DNA from: an uncultured Paraglaciecola sp.
Lineage (GTDB): Bacteria; Pseudomonadota; Gammaproteobacteria; Enterobacterales; Alteromonadaceae
Direction of reading: 5' to 3'
NCBI RefSeq assembly: GCF_913058035.1
Contig: NZ_CAJXPA010000015.1
Location: forward strand, 1-42,304
Length of the DNA: 42,304 nt
In this document: in pieces, positions 1 to 9,609 of the stretch
Layout of the letters: each line of letters begins with the position of its first letter
Position numbering within the stretch: the first letter of the stretch is position 1
Notes under the pieces: generated by a model
Database searches by the model: none
Seen by the model: only the letters and a program-made list of their open reading frames with translations
What the model was told of the DNA's origin: nothing
Position numbers and translations under genes: made by a program

Positions 1-53
1 GTATTGAAATTTCATTGTATAGTTTACGTAACGGATTTTTTTAGGTTGTTTCA

Positions 54-1460
54 GTGTCAAATAAATTAAGCGCGCTCGATCTCGCTTTTCTGTCTTTAGA
101 AAAGCAAACTACACCTGTTAATGTTGCCAGTTTGGCTATCTTTGAAATACCTAAAGGGTATAAAGGTAACTTTCCACGGGATTTGATGGAAAAGTTAGAA
201 TCACAGCCTGCTGGCCCGCCTTTTAACCAAAAATTAAGCCACATAAGCAGCAGCAATTTGCCGAGTTGGATCACGGATGAACATTTTGACATCCATTACC
301 ACGTTCGCCATTCAGCATTACCTAAACCCGGTAAAATGACTGACTTGTTGGAACTAGCTTCACGTCTTCATAGTCGCCTGCTAGACAGAGAACGTCCATT
401 GTGGGAGTTTCATTTAATCGAAGGGTTAGAAGGCAACAAATTTGCCCTTTATATGAAAATGCATCACGCCGCTATTGATGGTATGGGCGGTATCGAATTA
501 ATGGAAGAATGTTTCAGTCTGTCTGGTCAAGATGAAGTGCGTGCCCCTTGGGCTGGCATGAGAAAATACACAAAATCTGGGACTCAAAGTTCAATAAGTT
601 TAAGTGAAAAGACAGCTAACTGGGTAGCACAGGTCAAGGATAGGGCGGGTATGGTTCAAGACCTGTCAAAAATGTTTTTGGGACAAGGCCTTAAAGCCTC
701 GGGGATCAGCAAAAATACTTCTCCAGTACCTTTTACTGCACCAAAATCTATTTTTAATGTGCCTATTACTGGTGCTCGTCGATTTGCAGTGAAATCACTT
801 TCTTTATCTGAACTCAAGGCCATAGGCAAACAAGCCAATGCCACAGTGAATGACATGGTACTCGCGTTGTGTTCTGGTGCCTTACGTAAATATATGCAGG
901 AAAAAGATGCATTACCTAAAAAGTCATTAATCGCTTCGGTCCCCGTTTCTGTAAGGCAGATGAATCGTACAGGTAACCAAATTACCTATGTTACTGCTAA
1001 TTTAGCCACAGATGAAGCCGATACTATGACTCGATTAGCCAAAATAGGTGCTTCAACACAAGATGCGAAAGAAGAATTGGGTTCGGTTTCTGCGGATGCT
1101 GCCACTAGTTTTGCCGTTATAGCCCAAGGCTTGGTTGCAGTAATGAATCAGCTAAATATGACTAACTTATTACCACCTGCTGCAAACGTGACCATATCTA
1201 ACGTTCCCGGCCCTAGACAACCTTTATATTTTGGTCAGGCAAAGTTACAAGCTACTTATCCTTTATCTGTGTTAATCGATGGCCAATCATTAAATATTAC
1301 TGTGGTGAGTTATTGTGACGCTATCGATTTTGGCTTAATGGCATGTCGAGATACTATCCCTGATATTGAAAAAATTGCCGATTACATAGATGCAGCGATG
1401 GACGGTATTAAAGGGGGAATTTATCTGCAGGAGTTAATGCAACATAGAGATAAGTTTTAA
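54..1460 (+). CDS. WS/DGAT-family O-acyltransferase (wax ester synthase / diacylglycerol acyltransferase)
   Basis: Predicted 468-residue acyltransferase that joins an acyl-CoA to a long-chain alcohol or diacylglycerol, making neutral storage lipid at the inner membrane. The catalytic signature HHAAIDG is at residues 137-143, preceded by PLWEFHLIEGL at 115-125. The ND pair of the second conserved motif is in NATVNDMV near 262-269, and the ISNVPGP motif lies in the C-terminal third. The length is normal for the family. The start is GTG at 54: an in-frame TAG at 42-44 excludes anything further upstream, and AGG sits about 8 bases before the GTG. It is transcribed toward the minus-strand monooxygenase, so the two are not an operon. 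Wax ester versus triacylglycerol specificity cannot be read from sequence. Confidence 0.9.
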   Translation: MSNKLSALDLAFLSLEKQTTPVNVASLAIFEIPKGYKGNFPRDLMEKLESQPAGPPFNQKLSHISSSNLPSWITDEHFDIHYHVRHSALPKPGKMTDLLELASRLHSRLLDRERPLWEFHLIEGLEGNKFALYMKMHHAAIDGMGGIELMEECFSLSGQDEVRAPWAGMRKYTKSGTQSSISLSEKTANWVAQVKDRAGMVQDLSKMFLGQGLKASGISKNTSPVPFTAPKSIFNVPITGARRFAVKSLSLSELKAIGKQANATVNDMVLALCSGALRKYMQEKDALPKKSLIASVPVSVRQMNRTGNQITYVTANLATDEADTMTRLAKIGASTQDAKEELGSVSADAATSFAVIAQGLVAVMNQLNMTNLLPPAANVTISNVPGPRQPLYFGQAKLQATYPLSVLIDGQSLNITVVSYCDAIDFGLMACRDTIPDIEKIADYIDAAMDGIKGGIYLQELMQHRDKF

Positions 1461-2468
1461 TAACATCATTTCGAGGCAAAAATAAAGCCAACTATTTTGA
1501 GTGTTTTTGTAGTTGTTTTGATTTAAATTGTGTAATAAGCGCCTAGATTTTTAACAGTATTGATTATCGCTACTGTCTATTTGTGTCGTTTATTGCGTTT
1601 TTACTTTTAAATACCTAAATTTTAAGCATCTTTTTTTAAGTATTAAAAGTGTTGTATTTTAGACCCATGATGGGGGATTTAGAGGAGGTTAAAAATGCTG
1701 ATATTTAAAGCATGACTAATTCTGAGCTGAAACTGTATTTTGCAGCTCATCTTCCATCAATCACTAGCGCTTAGGTTTCGGTGTTTCTCGCTTCGTTAAT
1801 TCTTCAGAAGATTGACATCACGTTATCATATAATCTGGGTAGGACATTAAAGCATAAATCACATATGCTACACAGATGAACTGAGTTTTATTGTTGTTTC
1901 AGCTTACATTGATGCTGAATTGGGATAAGTAATCCAATAAACATGAGCTGGGCCAGTTGTTATATCAGACACCTTTGCGATATCTATCACTCCAAAATGT
2001 ACTACTATCTTCGCGGTCAACCATATTTTCGTCTAATTTAGGGGAGCTGACTTTAATGCTAATTACTATTAACGAAACGAGCATATTACCGTCGAAGCAT
2101 TTAATAGACTGGTTACGTAAAATAACTATGAATTACTGAATTCGAGTGCATATCGGCACAGTATTGACAATTAGTGGTTTGGCGGCCTACATGGAACAAG
2201 TATAACTGGCGAAGAATACGTGGCAGGCAGTGCTCATTTGTCACCGAAACCTCTGATGATTCTAGTAGTGACGACACTGTCAGTGCCAACATCCTAGTGT
2301 GTTATAATCATGACCCACTCACTGCTAGTCTACAGCATGCTGTAAGTGTAAATCTGTATTAAACATTTTAGGGCTACTTTGTCACATTTTGTATTTGTCT
2401 ATCGGCTTTACTTACAAATAATTATGTTTTTACGTTTTGTTATTAATCAATTAATTGTAGCTGTCTAT
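1461..2468. other. gene-free kilobase between convergent lipid-related genes
   Basis: I recognise no gene here. A weak inverted repeat (CAACTA/TAGTTG, about 1491-1519) followed by TTTTG could end the acyltransferase transcript. A very strong Shine-Dalgarno (AGAGGAGG) at 1681-1688 precedes only tiny frames. The open frames at 1957-2139 and 2174-2362 resemble nothing I know and have no good ribosome binding sites. Confidence 0.6.
1681..1768 (+). other. strong Shine-Dalgarno with two tiny overlapping frames
   Basis: AGAGGAGG at 1681-1688 lies six bases before ATG at 1695, an unusually good ribosome binding site for this window. The frame it serves is only six codons (MLIFKA) and stops at 1713-1715. 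Its stop overlaps an ATG at 1712 (ATGA) that opens an 18-codon frame. This could be a leader peptide, the start of a destroyed gene, or chance. No function is assigned. Confidence 0.2.
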
Positions 2469-3950
2469 CTAGTTGTGATTATTAGCTGTGATCGAAGCAA
2501 ATACGATACTTTCATCTTCCAACGATCTGTGGTTTAGACTCATCCGGTCAAGTATATAATTTTGGTTAAGTTTCCATGGTTTATCGCGGCCCTGTTTGGG
2601 CATTTTATGTAATGCTCTGGTGATATAACTAGAGGTGAAATTAATGAAAGGTTCTGCCTCAATACCACCGGAGGGTAAAACAGGCTGGCAATAGTGATAC
2701 TGATGTTTGTCCATGTGGTTAATCAAGCGGCAAACATACTGCCCAACCAAATCTGACTTCAAGGTCCAAGACGCATTGGTGTAACCCATCGAAAACGCAA
2801 AGTTAGGTAAACCGCTCAACATCATGCCTTTGTAACAGTAACTGTCGGCGGGATTAAATGGTTTGTCATCAACACTTAGCCGATAAGAGCCGAGTATGTC
2901 TAAGTTAAGTCCGGTAGCCGTTATGATAATATCGCTGCTCAGCTCTTTTCCTGACTGTAACTTAACCCCTGTTGGCGTGAAAGTATCAATCTGATCTGTG
3001 ACTACACTGGCCGAACCATTTTTGATAGCATTAAATAAATCACCGTCAGGTACTAAACACGCCCGTTGGTCCCAAGGCTGGTAATTAGGTTTAAAGTGTT
3101 TATCTACTGGGTAATCTTTTCCCAGCACATTAATGATACCTTCTCGTATGATGTTTTTAACAAACTCAGGCCGTCGTCTAGACATGCTATACATGAACAT
3201 ACCTAATAGTATTTTTCTCCAGCGGCTAAGGCTGTAAGCAAGTTTAGCTGGCAGATAGCGGCGTATCACATTAGCAAACTTATCTTGTTCAGGTATAGAC
3301 CCAATGTAAGTGGGAGAGCGCTGCAACATAGTGACATGCTCTGCAGTCATCGCCATGGCAGGTACGAGAGTGACGGCTGTAGCACCGCTTCCGATCACAA
3401 TTACATTTTTACCTGCGTAATCTAAGTCTTGCGGCCAAAATTGTGGATGAACTATGTCACCTACAAAACTATCAACACCTTTAAAGTTTGGGGTATAACC
3501 TTCATCGTAGTTGTAATAACCCGCACCAGAAAAAAAGAACTGACTCACATATTGGCAATACTCACCTGTTTGTATATTTTGGACCTCTGTGTGCCATTTT
3601 GCGCTTGAGCTATCCCAGTTGCTCGAAATCACTTTGTGTTCGAATAAAATGTGCTTGTTGATACTATTTTCAGCTGCGGCTTCACAGATATAAGCCTTGA
3701 TATCTTCGCCAGGAGAAATTGCTTTTGGTGAGCGCCAAGGTTTGAAGTTAAAGCCAAAAGTAAACATGTCTGAATCAGAACGGACCCCAGGATATCGAAA
3801 TAGATCCCAAGTGCCGCCTATTTCGTTTCGAGCTTCAATAATAGCATATGATTTATTTGGGCAATGCTTCTGCACATGATAGGCGGCGCCGATACCTGAG
3901 ATGCCAGCACCAATGATGAGTATGTCTACTTCGTTTTTTATTCTGCTCAT
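2469..3950 (-). CDS. flavin-containing monooxygenase, type I Baeyer-Villiger-like
   Basis: Predicted 493-residue FAD/NADPH-dependent monooxygenase inserting oxygen next to a carbonyl or onto a heteroatom. The FAD dinucleotide-binding loop GAGISG is at residues 14-19. GGTWDLFRYPGVRSD at 45-59 is the second family motif. The Baeyer-Villiger fingerprint FxGxxxHxxxWP is present as FVGDIVHPQFWP at 162-173. The NADPH-side Rossmann loop GSGATA is at 187-192, and an ATG motif (TATGLN) near 345. The ATG at 3950 is preceded by AAAGGG about 12 bases upstream. EthA/MymA-like enzymes have the same layout. The substrate is unknown; a ketone or lipid-derived carbonyl would fit the acyltransferase next door, but that is inference. 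Confidence 0.88.
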   Translation of the reverse strand: MSRIKNEVDILIIGAGISGIGAAYHVQKHCPNKSYAIIEARNEIGGTWDLFRYPGVRSDSDMFTFGFNFKPWRSPKAISPGEDIKAYICEAAAENSINKHILFEHKVISSNWDSSSAKWHTEVQNIQTGEYCQYVSQFFFSGAGYYNYDEGYTPNFKGVDSFVGDIVHPQFWPQDLDYAGKNVIVIGSGATAVTLVPAMAMTAEHVTMLQRSPTYIGSIPEQDKFANVIRRYLPAKLAYSLSRWRKILLGMFMYSMSRRRPEFVKNIIREGIINVLGKDYPVDKHFKPNYQPWDQRACLVPDGDLFNAIKNGSASVVTDQIDTFTPTGVKLQSGKELSSDIIITATGLNLDILGSYRLSVDDKPFNPADSYCYKGMMLSGLPNFAFSMGYTNASWTLKSDLVGQYVCRLINHMDKHQYHYCQPVLPSGGIEAEPFINFTSSYITRALHKMPKQGRDKPWKLNQNYILDRMSLNHRSLEDESIVFASITANNHN

Positions 3951-4291
3951 TCATTCATACCCTTTTATGCCTGTCATTCGCAGTTTACGAGAGAGGATGA
4001 ATCTGACATTATTACTAGTAGAATAAATAGTCAATTAGAGGTAGGGTCAATTTCACTGCAACTAGATTGTTCTATTGAGCAAACAAAAATGCTCCGAAAT
4101 TGAGGTTTTCATCAAGATGAAACCCCAATAACTCAGCTATACTTGAACGTATAGCACTTACATTTAGCATCTACATTTAGCATCTAAAAATCATATCATG
4201 GCCAATCTTAAATATTCTGCTCTAAAACTTGACTATTAACTTGTCTTATTAGAGCTGAGTTAACTTAATTTTGGCAAATTAACAAAATCAA
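3951..4291. other. intergenic region with a 13-bp tandem duplication
   Basis: There is no gene. It holds two tandem copies of TACATTTAGCATC (4159-4184) and a hairpin GGTTTTCATC/GATGAAACC (4104-4124, one bulged base) without a following T-run. Both lie upstream of the monooxygenase start and downstream of nothing on the plus strand, so they may belong to its promoter region. Confidence 0.5.
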
Positions 4292-5113
4292 TTATAACGA
4301 GAAACGCTCACGTAAAAAATGGGCTATGCCGTCTTTGTGATTATGCCCAATTACAGCATTAGCAGCTTTTTTAATCACCGCTTTGGCATTTTCTGGGGCA
4401 TAACTCTCATTTGCCAACGCAAACATACTTAAATCGTTATCACTATCGCCAAAACAAATAACATTACTTGCTCCCAATTTGTTTTTTAAATGGGTCACTG
4501 CTGTTCCCTTATTCGCGAGGCAATGATGAACATCCATCCACCTAAATTGTTTCCCTTCTAAAGCAGGACCAGAGTAAGCGATAAGATTCTCATATGTATT
4601 GAGCTCTAACCACATTTCGTTAATAGTATCCGCAGCACCAATCATACTAATATTGGTCACTTGACTATCAATAGGTAACGCTTCTAGAGGTAAAAGTGTT
4701 GCCTTACTACTAGAAAAGTACTTAAGGATCAGTTCTTTTTCCACATCGTGACGGGTTTCAGTGTGAAACATAAAATGATGCTGCGCATTATCGATAGTGT
4801 TAACAAAAGGCGCGATCCCCTGTTTAACGGCCACATCAACAATAGTTGAAATTTCAGCGTGATTGAGTAAGTTTTCAAGGGTGAGTTGTTGGATTTTAGG
4901 ATCCCATGTCGTCACCCCATTATTATAGATTTGAGGCAAGTCAAAAACATGACCTTCTAAAATACGCTGAGCTGAGAGCATCGTGCGCCCTGTCGCTACG
5001 GTGTAGGCGATGTTTTTTTCGCTCAACAAAATAAGTGTATCTTTGGTGAAAGGTGATATTTCAGATACATCATTTAATAGAGTGCCATCTAGGTCAAAAA
5101 AAATAAGGTCCAT
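4292..5113 (-). CDS. Cof-type HAD-IIB phosphatase
   Basis: Predicted 273-residue cytosolic phosphatase of the haloacid dehalogenase superfamily, subfamily IIB, whose members hydrolyse sugar phosphates and other small phosphate esters. Motif I is DLDGT at residues 7-11 (nucleophile Asp7, acid/base Asp9). Motif II is the Thr in VATGRT at 39-44. The motif III lysine is Lys202 in NKGTAV, and motif IV is GDSDND at 222-227. The cap of about 120 residues between motifs II and III is typical of the IIB class. Length and motif spacing are normal, so it should be active. It is a single gene with 180 bases or more on either side. Substrate cannot be predicted. Confidence 0.9.
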   Translation of the reverse strand: MDLIFFDLDGTLLNDVSEISPFTKDTLILLSEKNIAYTVATGRTMLSAQRILEGHVFDLPQIYNNGVTTWDPKIQQLTLENLLNHAEISTIVDVAVKQGIAPFVNTIDNAQHHFMFHTETRHDVEKELILKYFSSSKATLLPLEALPIDSQVTNISMIGAADTINEMWLELNTYENLIAYSGPALEGKQFRWMDVHHCLANKGTAVTHLKNKLGASNVICFGDSDNDLSMFALANESYAPENAKAVIKKAANAVIGHNHKDGIAHFLRERFSL

Positions 5114-5394
5114 ATGTATTTGTGCAACTCAAGATTACGGGCTAGTCATCAGCCCTATGTTTAAGGTAAGTGTTAACACTAATAGTACTTATTGCACGCC
5201 TTATTAGTTTACATGTCTGCGCAGCAGTTTTAAGTACTAATTAACGGTTAGCTGTCAGATAACTTGTGGTGTAGTGAATTGTTTCTAGTAGATAGTGGTT
5301 AAATAACAGCATCCAGATAGTAAATGCTGTTATCTCAAAAGACAGTGCTGCCGGATAGGTTGTTTATTGGAACTACCAATTTGAGTAGCTATTT

Positions 5395-6285
5395 CTAAAT
5401 ATATCCTTCGCTGCATAATGCACTATATATAGCCTTGATGTGTAGTGGTCCAATTTCGCAGCAACCTCCAATGATTGATGCTCCGTTTCTCACCCAACTC
5501 ATAGCATGTTCTGCATACTGTTGGGGGCTCATGTCTTGACGCATTTCAAGTTCTTCGACAGTGTCCCCTGGGTATAGAGAATCTACTGATACAAACCCAT
5601 TGGCATAGGCGCCAGTCTTACGCTGATTGGTGTTTAATAGCGACCAACAAGCGCTGATGGCTTCGGGCTGACTACAGTTTAACAATATTGCTTGAACATT
5701 AAATGAGTCAAGTACCAGCAAGGCGTCTTCTAACAACTCGCCACTACGCAATTGTCTTGGATGCTCGTCACTGACCGTTAATGCGACCCAAACAGGTTTG
5801 CCACTTTCAATTGCAGCAGTGCAGGCCGCACTTGCTTCGGTAATAGATGACATTGTTTCGCATATAAACAAATCACTTGCGGGCGATTGCAATGTAACAA
5901 GGCGACGATAGTTTGCAAGCGAGTCTTCGAACGATAACGATACATCTGGATGATAACTAGCCACCAATGGTGGCAGGCAGCCTGCTATTAACACATCATT
6001 GCGCTGCGTTAATTCAATTGCTTCTTGCGCGGCTCTCATGGCCTGTTGATGAAGGTTGGTTAATTGACCGAGTTCATTCTCTCTTTTTAGCCGCTGTGGT
6101 GTTGCAGTATAAGTATTAAGTGTTATGACTCGGGCACCACTTTCGATAAATTCGCGATGTAAATCTCTTACTAGTATTGGCTCATTCAGCATAATATCGG
6201 CAGACCACATAGGTGTTACTTTTCGAGAGCTTCTGCGCAGTAACTCTTGCCCCATACCCCCATCAAGTAGTGTGACGATGCTCAT
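5395..6285 (-). CDS. homocysteine S-methyltransferase family protein
   Basis: Predicted 296-residue zinc-dependent methyltransferase of the MmuM/BHMT/MetH N-terminal family, which moves a methyl group from S-methylmethionine, betaine or a similar donor to homocysteine to give methionine. The N-terminal LLDGGMGQEL (6-15) and the three zinc cysteines, Cys204 in LLNCS and Cys275-Cys276 in IGGCC, are present. The length matches stand-alone enzymes such as MmuM. The ATG at 6285 has GGAG about 8 bases upstream. There is no adjacent S-methylmethionine permease, so the methyl donor is open. It is transcribed in the same direction as umuDC upstream, but 260 bases separate them and a shared transcript is unlikely. 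Confidence 0.85.
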   Translation of the reverse strand: MSIVTLLDGGMGQELLRRSSRKVTPMWSADIMLNEPILVRDLHREFIESGARVITLNTYTATPQRLKRENELGQLTNLHQQAMRAAQEAIELTQRNDVLIAGCLPPLVASYHPDVSLSFEDSLANYRRLVTLQSPASDLFICETMSSITEASAACTAAIESGKPVWVALTVSDEHPRQLRSGELLEDALLVLDSFNVQAILLNCSQPEAISACWSLLNTNQRKTGAYANGFVSVDSLYPGDTVEELEMRQDMSPQQYAEHAMSWVRNGASIIGGCCEIGPLHIKAIYSALCSEGYI

Positions 6286-6546
6286 TACGTTTGCTCCTAT
6301 TGATCTTTAAATAACACTCAAGAATGGCATTATATACCTACATTTAGAGTATTAGCGATGCTCATTTTTTTTGATTTAGTTATATGCAATTTCACAACGT
6401 GATTAATATGGCACATTTGCGGGGGAGGGACTTTATTGACGTTAAAATTGCTTTTTGGCACTTAATACAGAATCTGGATAAATAAAAACACAGCATTGAT
6501 TAATTCAAGTCTTCAAGTCTTTGGGTTGTAGTGTGCTTTAGTTGTT

Positions 6547-7818
6547 TCACTTTGTAATAATGTTATTGCAGTTTATCTTCACCATATCTAACCAGGAAGA
6601 CGTATAGTTAGGTGATTTCATGGCTCTACGCATTTGCCATTTTCCTTGAATGCCTTTTGCTGCTAATGATATAGAGTCGGGACCAAAACGTTGGTTAATG
6701 GTGTCTAGTGTATCCATAACACGCGGATCACGTCTTTGTATTGAAAACATATCTTGCTGGTACATAGCGCTATCTAATAGCTCTATCGCGCCTACACCTG
6801 ATTTATGAAATAGTACACCAGGACGAAATATTTGTTTTGCCGCTTCGCTAGCTGCAATGGCGAGGTCTCGGCTATCAGCAGTAGCATCAAAAAAACCATG
6901 ATGAATATTTCGCCGATAAATCTGGCCGTCTGCGAATGGACTAGAGTGAGCAAATGCCACTATCATTTTTATCAAACTGCCTTGTTTACGTGCTTTTTTG
7001 GCCACTTTTTCACCGTGCATCACTAAACTTTGCTCTAGAGATGCATAATCACTGACTTTTTCCCCGAATGCCCGAGTAGAAAATATCTGTTGTTTTGGGC
7101 TTCTGACTTCATCCCATGTTAAACACGACTCGCCTCGTAGCTCCCTAACTGTGCGCTCAATATTCACCGAAAATTGTTGGCGCATTGATTTGGCGGGCTG
7201 TTGAGAAAGCTTCCATGCGTTATCAATTGACATCAATCTTAATTTTTTACCTAAGCGAGTACCGATCCCCCACACATCTTCGACCGCCATTCCCTGTAAC
7301 ACCGTCATGATATTTTGTTTATCAACAACACTGACACCGCCTGTACTTCTGTTTCTTTTAGCGTAATGGTTACCCGCCTTGGCCAATGTGGCGGTAGGGC
7401 CCAAACCCACGCACACGGGTAACCTAACTTCTTGCCATATTACCCGCCTTATTTCCTTTCCTAGGTGCCACCAATTTTCTTTAGGTTGGGTTTGAAAACG
7501 AAGAAAAGATTCATCTATTGAATAAATATGTTGTTCAGGTGAGTATCGACTTAATATATCCATTATTGATGCAGATAAATCTGAATATAACTCATAATTA
7601 GAACTACGGACGGTCACACCTGAAGCTTCAACTTGTTTACTGATCTTGAAATAAGGTTGAAATTTTACATTCCCTAGTTTGGCTTTTGCCAACCTACACA
7701 TGGCAACCACACAACCATCATTATTACTCAACACAATAACGCCAGTTCGCCGAGCAAGGGGATCAAAAATTTTCTCACATGAGGCATACATGCTATTTAC
7801 ATCGATTAACGCAAACAT
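6547..7818 (-). CDS. umuC: Y-family DNA polymerase V catalytic subunit UmuC
   Basis: Predicted 423-residue error-prone polymerase that copies past DNA lesions during the SOS response, working with cleaved UmuD. The catalytic carboxylates are visible: Asp6 in LIDVN and Asp102-Glu103 in YSIDESFL. The conserved steric/nucleotide-binding stretch [15 protein letters not shown] is at 31-45. Helix-hairpin-helix residues ([12 protein letters not shown]) lie near 190, followed by a little-finger domain and the UmuC-type C-terminal extension. The length equals the usual 420-425. Its start overlaps the 3' end of umuD by 13 bases, implying coupled translation. It is expected to be LexA-controlled through the box upstream of umuD. 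Confidence 0.95.
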   Translation of the reverse strand: MFALIDVNSMYASCEKIFDPLARRTGVIVLSNNDGCVVAMCRLAKAKLGNVKFQPYFKISKQVEASGVTVRSSNYELYSDLSASIMDILSRYSPEQHIYSIDESFLRFQTQPKENWWHLGKEIRRVIWQEVRLPVCVGLGPTATLAKAGNHYAKRNRSTGGVSVVDKQNIMTVLQGMAVEDVWGIGTRLGKKLRLMSIDNAWKLSQQPAKSMRQQFSVNIERTVRELRGESCLTWDEVRSPKQQIFSTRAFGEKVSDYASLEQSLVMHGEKVAKKARKQGSLIKMIVAFAHSSPFADGQIYRRNIHHGFFDATADSRDLAIAASEAAKQIFRPGVLFHKSGVGAIELLDSAMYQQDMFSIQRRDPRVMDTLDTINQRFGPDSISLAAKGIQGKWQMRRAMKSPNYTSSWLDMVKINCNNIITK

Positions 7819-8219
7819 CTTGCCATCTTTGCCGATTGACGGTGATTCCTAACTGAGCGAATAACAATCCCTTCTTCTAAAAATTCATCACCATCTTGTA
7901 GTTGGTAAGATTTGTAAATGTCGCTGCCTGACAATAAACACTGCTTTTTACGGTCATAAAGTTTACACATAAATACACCATTTAGCGTAGCAACGATAAT
8001 ATCCATATTAGCCTGCGTCGCGGCTCTATCAACAATTAACACATCACCATCAAATATACCGTGGCTGGTCATACTGTCTCCTACGGCAAGTCCTACAAAT
8101 GTTGCTGTCGGGTGGTCAATCAGTATTTCATCAAGAGACATGGGTAAAGTTTGATATTCTGATGCGGGCGACTCGAAGCCAGTTATGCCAGCTTGAGCTT
8201 TGATGGGTATAATATTCAT
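7806..8219 (-). CDS. umuD: UmuD, self-cleaving subunit of DNA polymerase V
   Basis: Predicted 137-residue S24 peptidase-like protein that removes its own N-terminus when stimulated by RecA filaments, giving UmuD', the partner of UmuC. The catalytic serine is Ser49 in VGDSMTSHG and the general base is Lys86 in FMCKLYDR. The cleavage site is probably Ala10-Gly11 in KAQAGITGF, although alignment of GFESPASEY with the Escherichia coli GFPSPAADY would put it at Thr13-Gly14. The length is normal. It is the first gene of the umuDC operon and lies directly downstream of a LexA operator. Confidence 0.95.
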   Translation of the reverse strand: MNIIPIKAQAGITGFESPASEYQTLPMSLDEILIDHPTATFVGLAVGDSMTSHGIFDGDVLIVDRAATQANMDIIVATLNGVFMCKLYDRKKQCLLSGSDIYKSYQLQDGDEFLEEGIVIRSVRNHRQSAKMARCLR

Positions 8220-8229
8220 TATATCTCGT

Positions 8230-8253
8230 AATACTGTATGTACGTACAGTATT
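8230..8253 (-). promoter_or_regulatory. LexA (SOS) box for umuDC
   Basis: CTGTATGTACGTACAG at 8234-8249 fits the gammaproteobacterial LexA consensus CTG-N10-CAG. It is extended by matching flanks AATA and TATT into a near-perfect 24-bp palindrome. It ends about 11 bases before the umuD ATG, so LexA bound here would block promoter or early transcript. Confidence 0.93.
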
Positions 8254-8592
8254 ATAGCGCGATCACCATACCAGATGGCAAGAACATTAATTGATGATCA
8301 ACATTATATTGGATATATATCTCTTAAAAGCTGTTTTCTACTATTTATATCTAATCAGATATTGCCAGAATAATCTCTATATAGAGGGTGAATAATAGTT
8401 GTCACCAAAATAGCCAAATAATGCGATTGTTCTGGTTTTATGCTTAATCCCAACCAGATTAAACAACAGAATATGATAGTTAATTACTTTTAATATTTTA
8501 ATGGTATAGTAATGTGTATATTTTTAGCATTTCTAGTGATCTGATTTTTTTTATATCAGTACAAGATAATGAACTAACAATATCGTTTCCCT

Positions 8593-8619
8593 AAAAACTC
8601 GCCATAATGGCGAGTTTTT
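8593..8619 (+). terminator. intrinsic terminator with no assigned upstream gene
   Basis: An 11-bp perfect stem (AAAAACTCGCC / GGCGAGTTTTT) with loop ATAAT is flanked by A- and T-runs, so it would work on either strand. No plus-strand gene lies between the divergent umuD promoter and this hairpin, and the iron-sulfur protein gene begins 65 bases after it. It either ends a short RNA from 8254-8592, attenuates the downstream gene, or is a relic. Confidence 0.8.
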
Positions 8620-8683
8620 GCGTTTCAGGGATAACCTAAAAGAGAATCATTTTTATTTTCGTCTACAAATTAGGATACCAATT

Positions 8684-8977
8684 ATGAATAACGTTAATCG
8701 TCGTGACTTTTTAAAATTATCAGGTACATCTATTATCGGGTTGACTTTGGGTGGGGTAGCATTGCGCGCTAATGCACAAGAACAAGTAAAACTTGACGAT
8801 CCAACAGCCCTTGCTCTTAAGTATGTACATGACTCAGAGGTTGAAGGCCAAAATTGTGAAAATTGCCAACATATACAAGGCGAAGAAGGAAAAGAGTGGC
8901 GTCCATGTGCGTTTTTCCCAGGTAAAGTGGTAGCTTCAAAAGGTTGGTGTGCAGGTTGGATGAAGAAAGTTGGTTAA
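8684..8977 (+). CDS. high-potential iron-sulfur protein (HiPIP), Tat-exported
   Basis: Predicted 97-residue periplasmic electron carrier binding one [4Fe-4S] cluster. Cysteines 58, 61, 75 and 89 follow the HiPIP spacing C-x2-C-x13-C-x13-C, and the C-terminal GWCAGW is typical. The N-terminus MNNVNRRDFLKLSG is a twin-arginine signal with a hydrophobic stretch to residue 25 and an AxA site (29-31), so the folded, cluster-loaded protein is exported. The ATG at 8684 is chosen because the signal starts there and AGGATA lies about 8 bases upstream; a TTG at 8618 would add 22 non-signal residues. It is a single-gene unit between two terminators. Its partner, probably a cytochrome or oxidase, is not in the window. 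Confidence 0.92.
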   Translation: MNNVNRRDFLKLSGTSIIGLTLGGVALRANAQEQVKLDDPTALALKYVHDSEVEGQNCENCQHIQGEEGKEWRPCAFFPGKVVASKGWCAGWMKKVG

Positions 8978-9026
8978 ATCATATTGATATATTAACGCCG
9001 TTAATAGACCAATTCTAAATACTAAG

Positions 9027-9053
9027 AAGCTACTCCACAAGTAGCTTTTTTTT
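9027..9053 (+). terminator. terminator of the HiPIP gene
   Basis: An 8-bp stem AAGCTACT/AGTAGCTT with loop CCACA is followed by a run of eight or nine T. It lies about 50 bases after the HiPIP stop codon. Confidence 0.9.
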
Positions 9054-9243
9054 GGCCAGTTATTTTTTTAATTCACATAAATAATTTTTGTAGGGCCTTT
9101 CTGTTTCTTTGTATTCATTTGAACTGAAATAAATCGGATGTCTTACTGTTCAGACTCACGAGTTCAGAAAATCTATAAACTGCTCAAACTATCGCTAAAC
9201 AGCGTGACCACATATTTTTGTCTTTGAAATGGTTTAATAAACC
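9054..9243. other. short stretch between HiPIP terminator and the IS3 remnant
   Basis: Nothing recognisable is present. If the pseudogene right of the IS3 element once had CheB and CheR domains upstream, none of that sequence can be identified here, so the missing part was probably deleted and not merely interrupted. Confidence 0.5.
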
Positions 9244-9288
9244 TGTAGGACTTGGTAGCTTATTTATCATCAAAATAAGACAAGATAA

Positions 9289-9609
9289 ATGACCGATAGT
9301 ACTCGAAAGGTTCACAAAACTGTTACTCCAAGTCAACGTTTAGGATATGCCAAACCCATAATAGAAGGACAATATTCGAACCACCAAGTAATAGATTTGA
9401 CTGGGGCCATTACGACAGACGTATCCCGTTGGAAAAAACAGTATCTCGCAGAGAAGCAAGGAGAGGTGAGCACAGCTAAAGTGGTATTGGACTCTGATAA
9501 GCGCCGCATTCAAGTGCTAGAAAAATAACTAGCTGTTTCAAAAAGGGATGTCGTTTTATTAAAAAAGGTAACTGTCTTTTTCATTCGCGACAGATCTGCA
9601 TTAAAGTGA
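9289..9609 (+). pseudogene. IS3-family transposase orfA, interrupted by a stop
   Basis: The intact part (79 codons to a TAA at 9526-9528) contains a helix-turn-helix region ending in VSRWKKQYLAEKQGE. Beyond the TAA the same frame continues with LAVSKRDVVLLKK and an IRD motif to a TGA at 9607, as expected of a full orfA of about 106 codons. The TAA most simply comes from CAA (Gln). A run of A's followed by GG (about 9561-9568), the typical slippage site for making the OrfAB fusion, is still present. Confidence 0.8.

Noticed and set aside
1875..2297. A protein-like plus-strand frame (for example WFGGLHGTSITGEEYV) suggesting an old pseudogene
   Set aside because: It has seven internal stops in about 141 codons, roughly what chance gives in AT-rich DNA, and no recognisable family.
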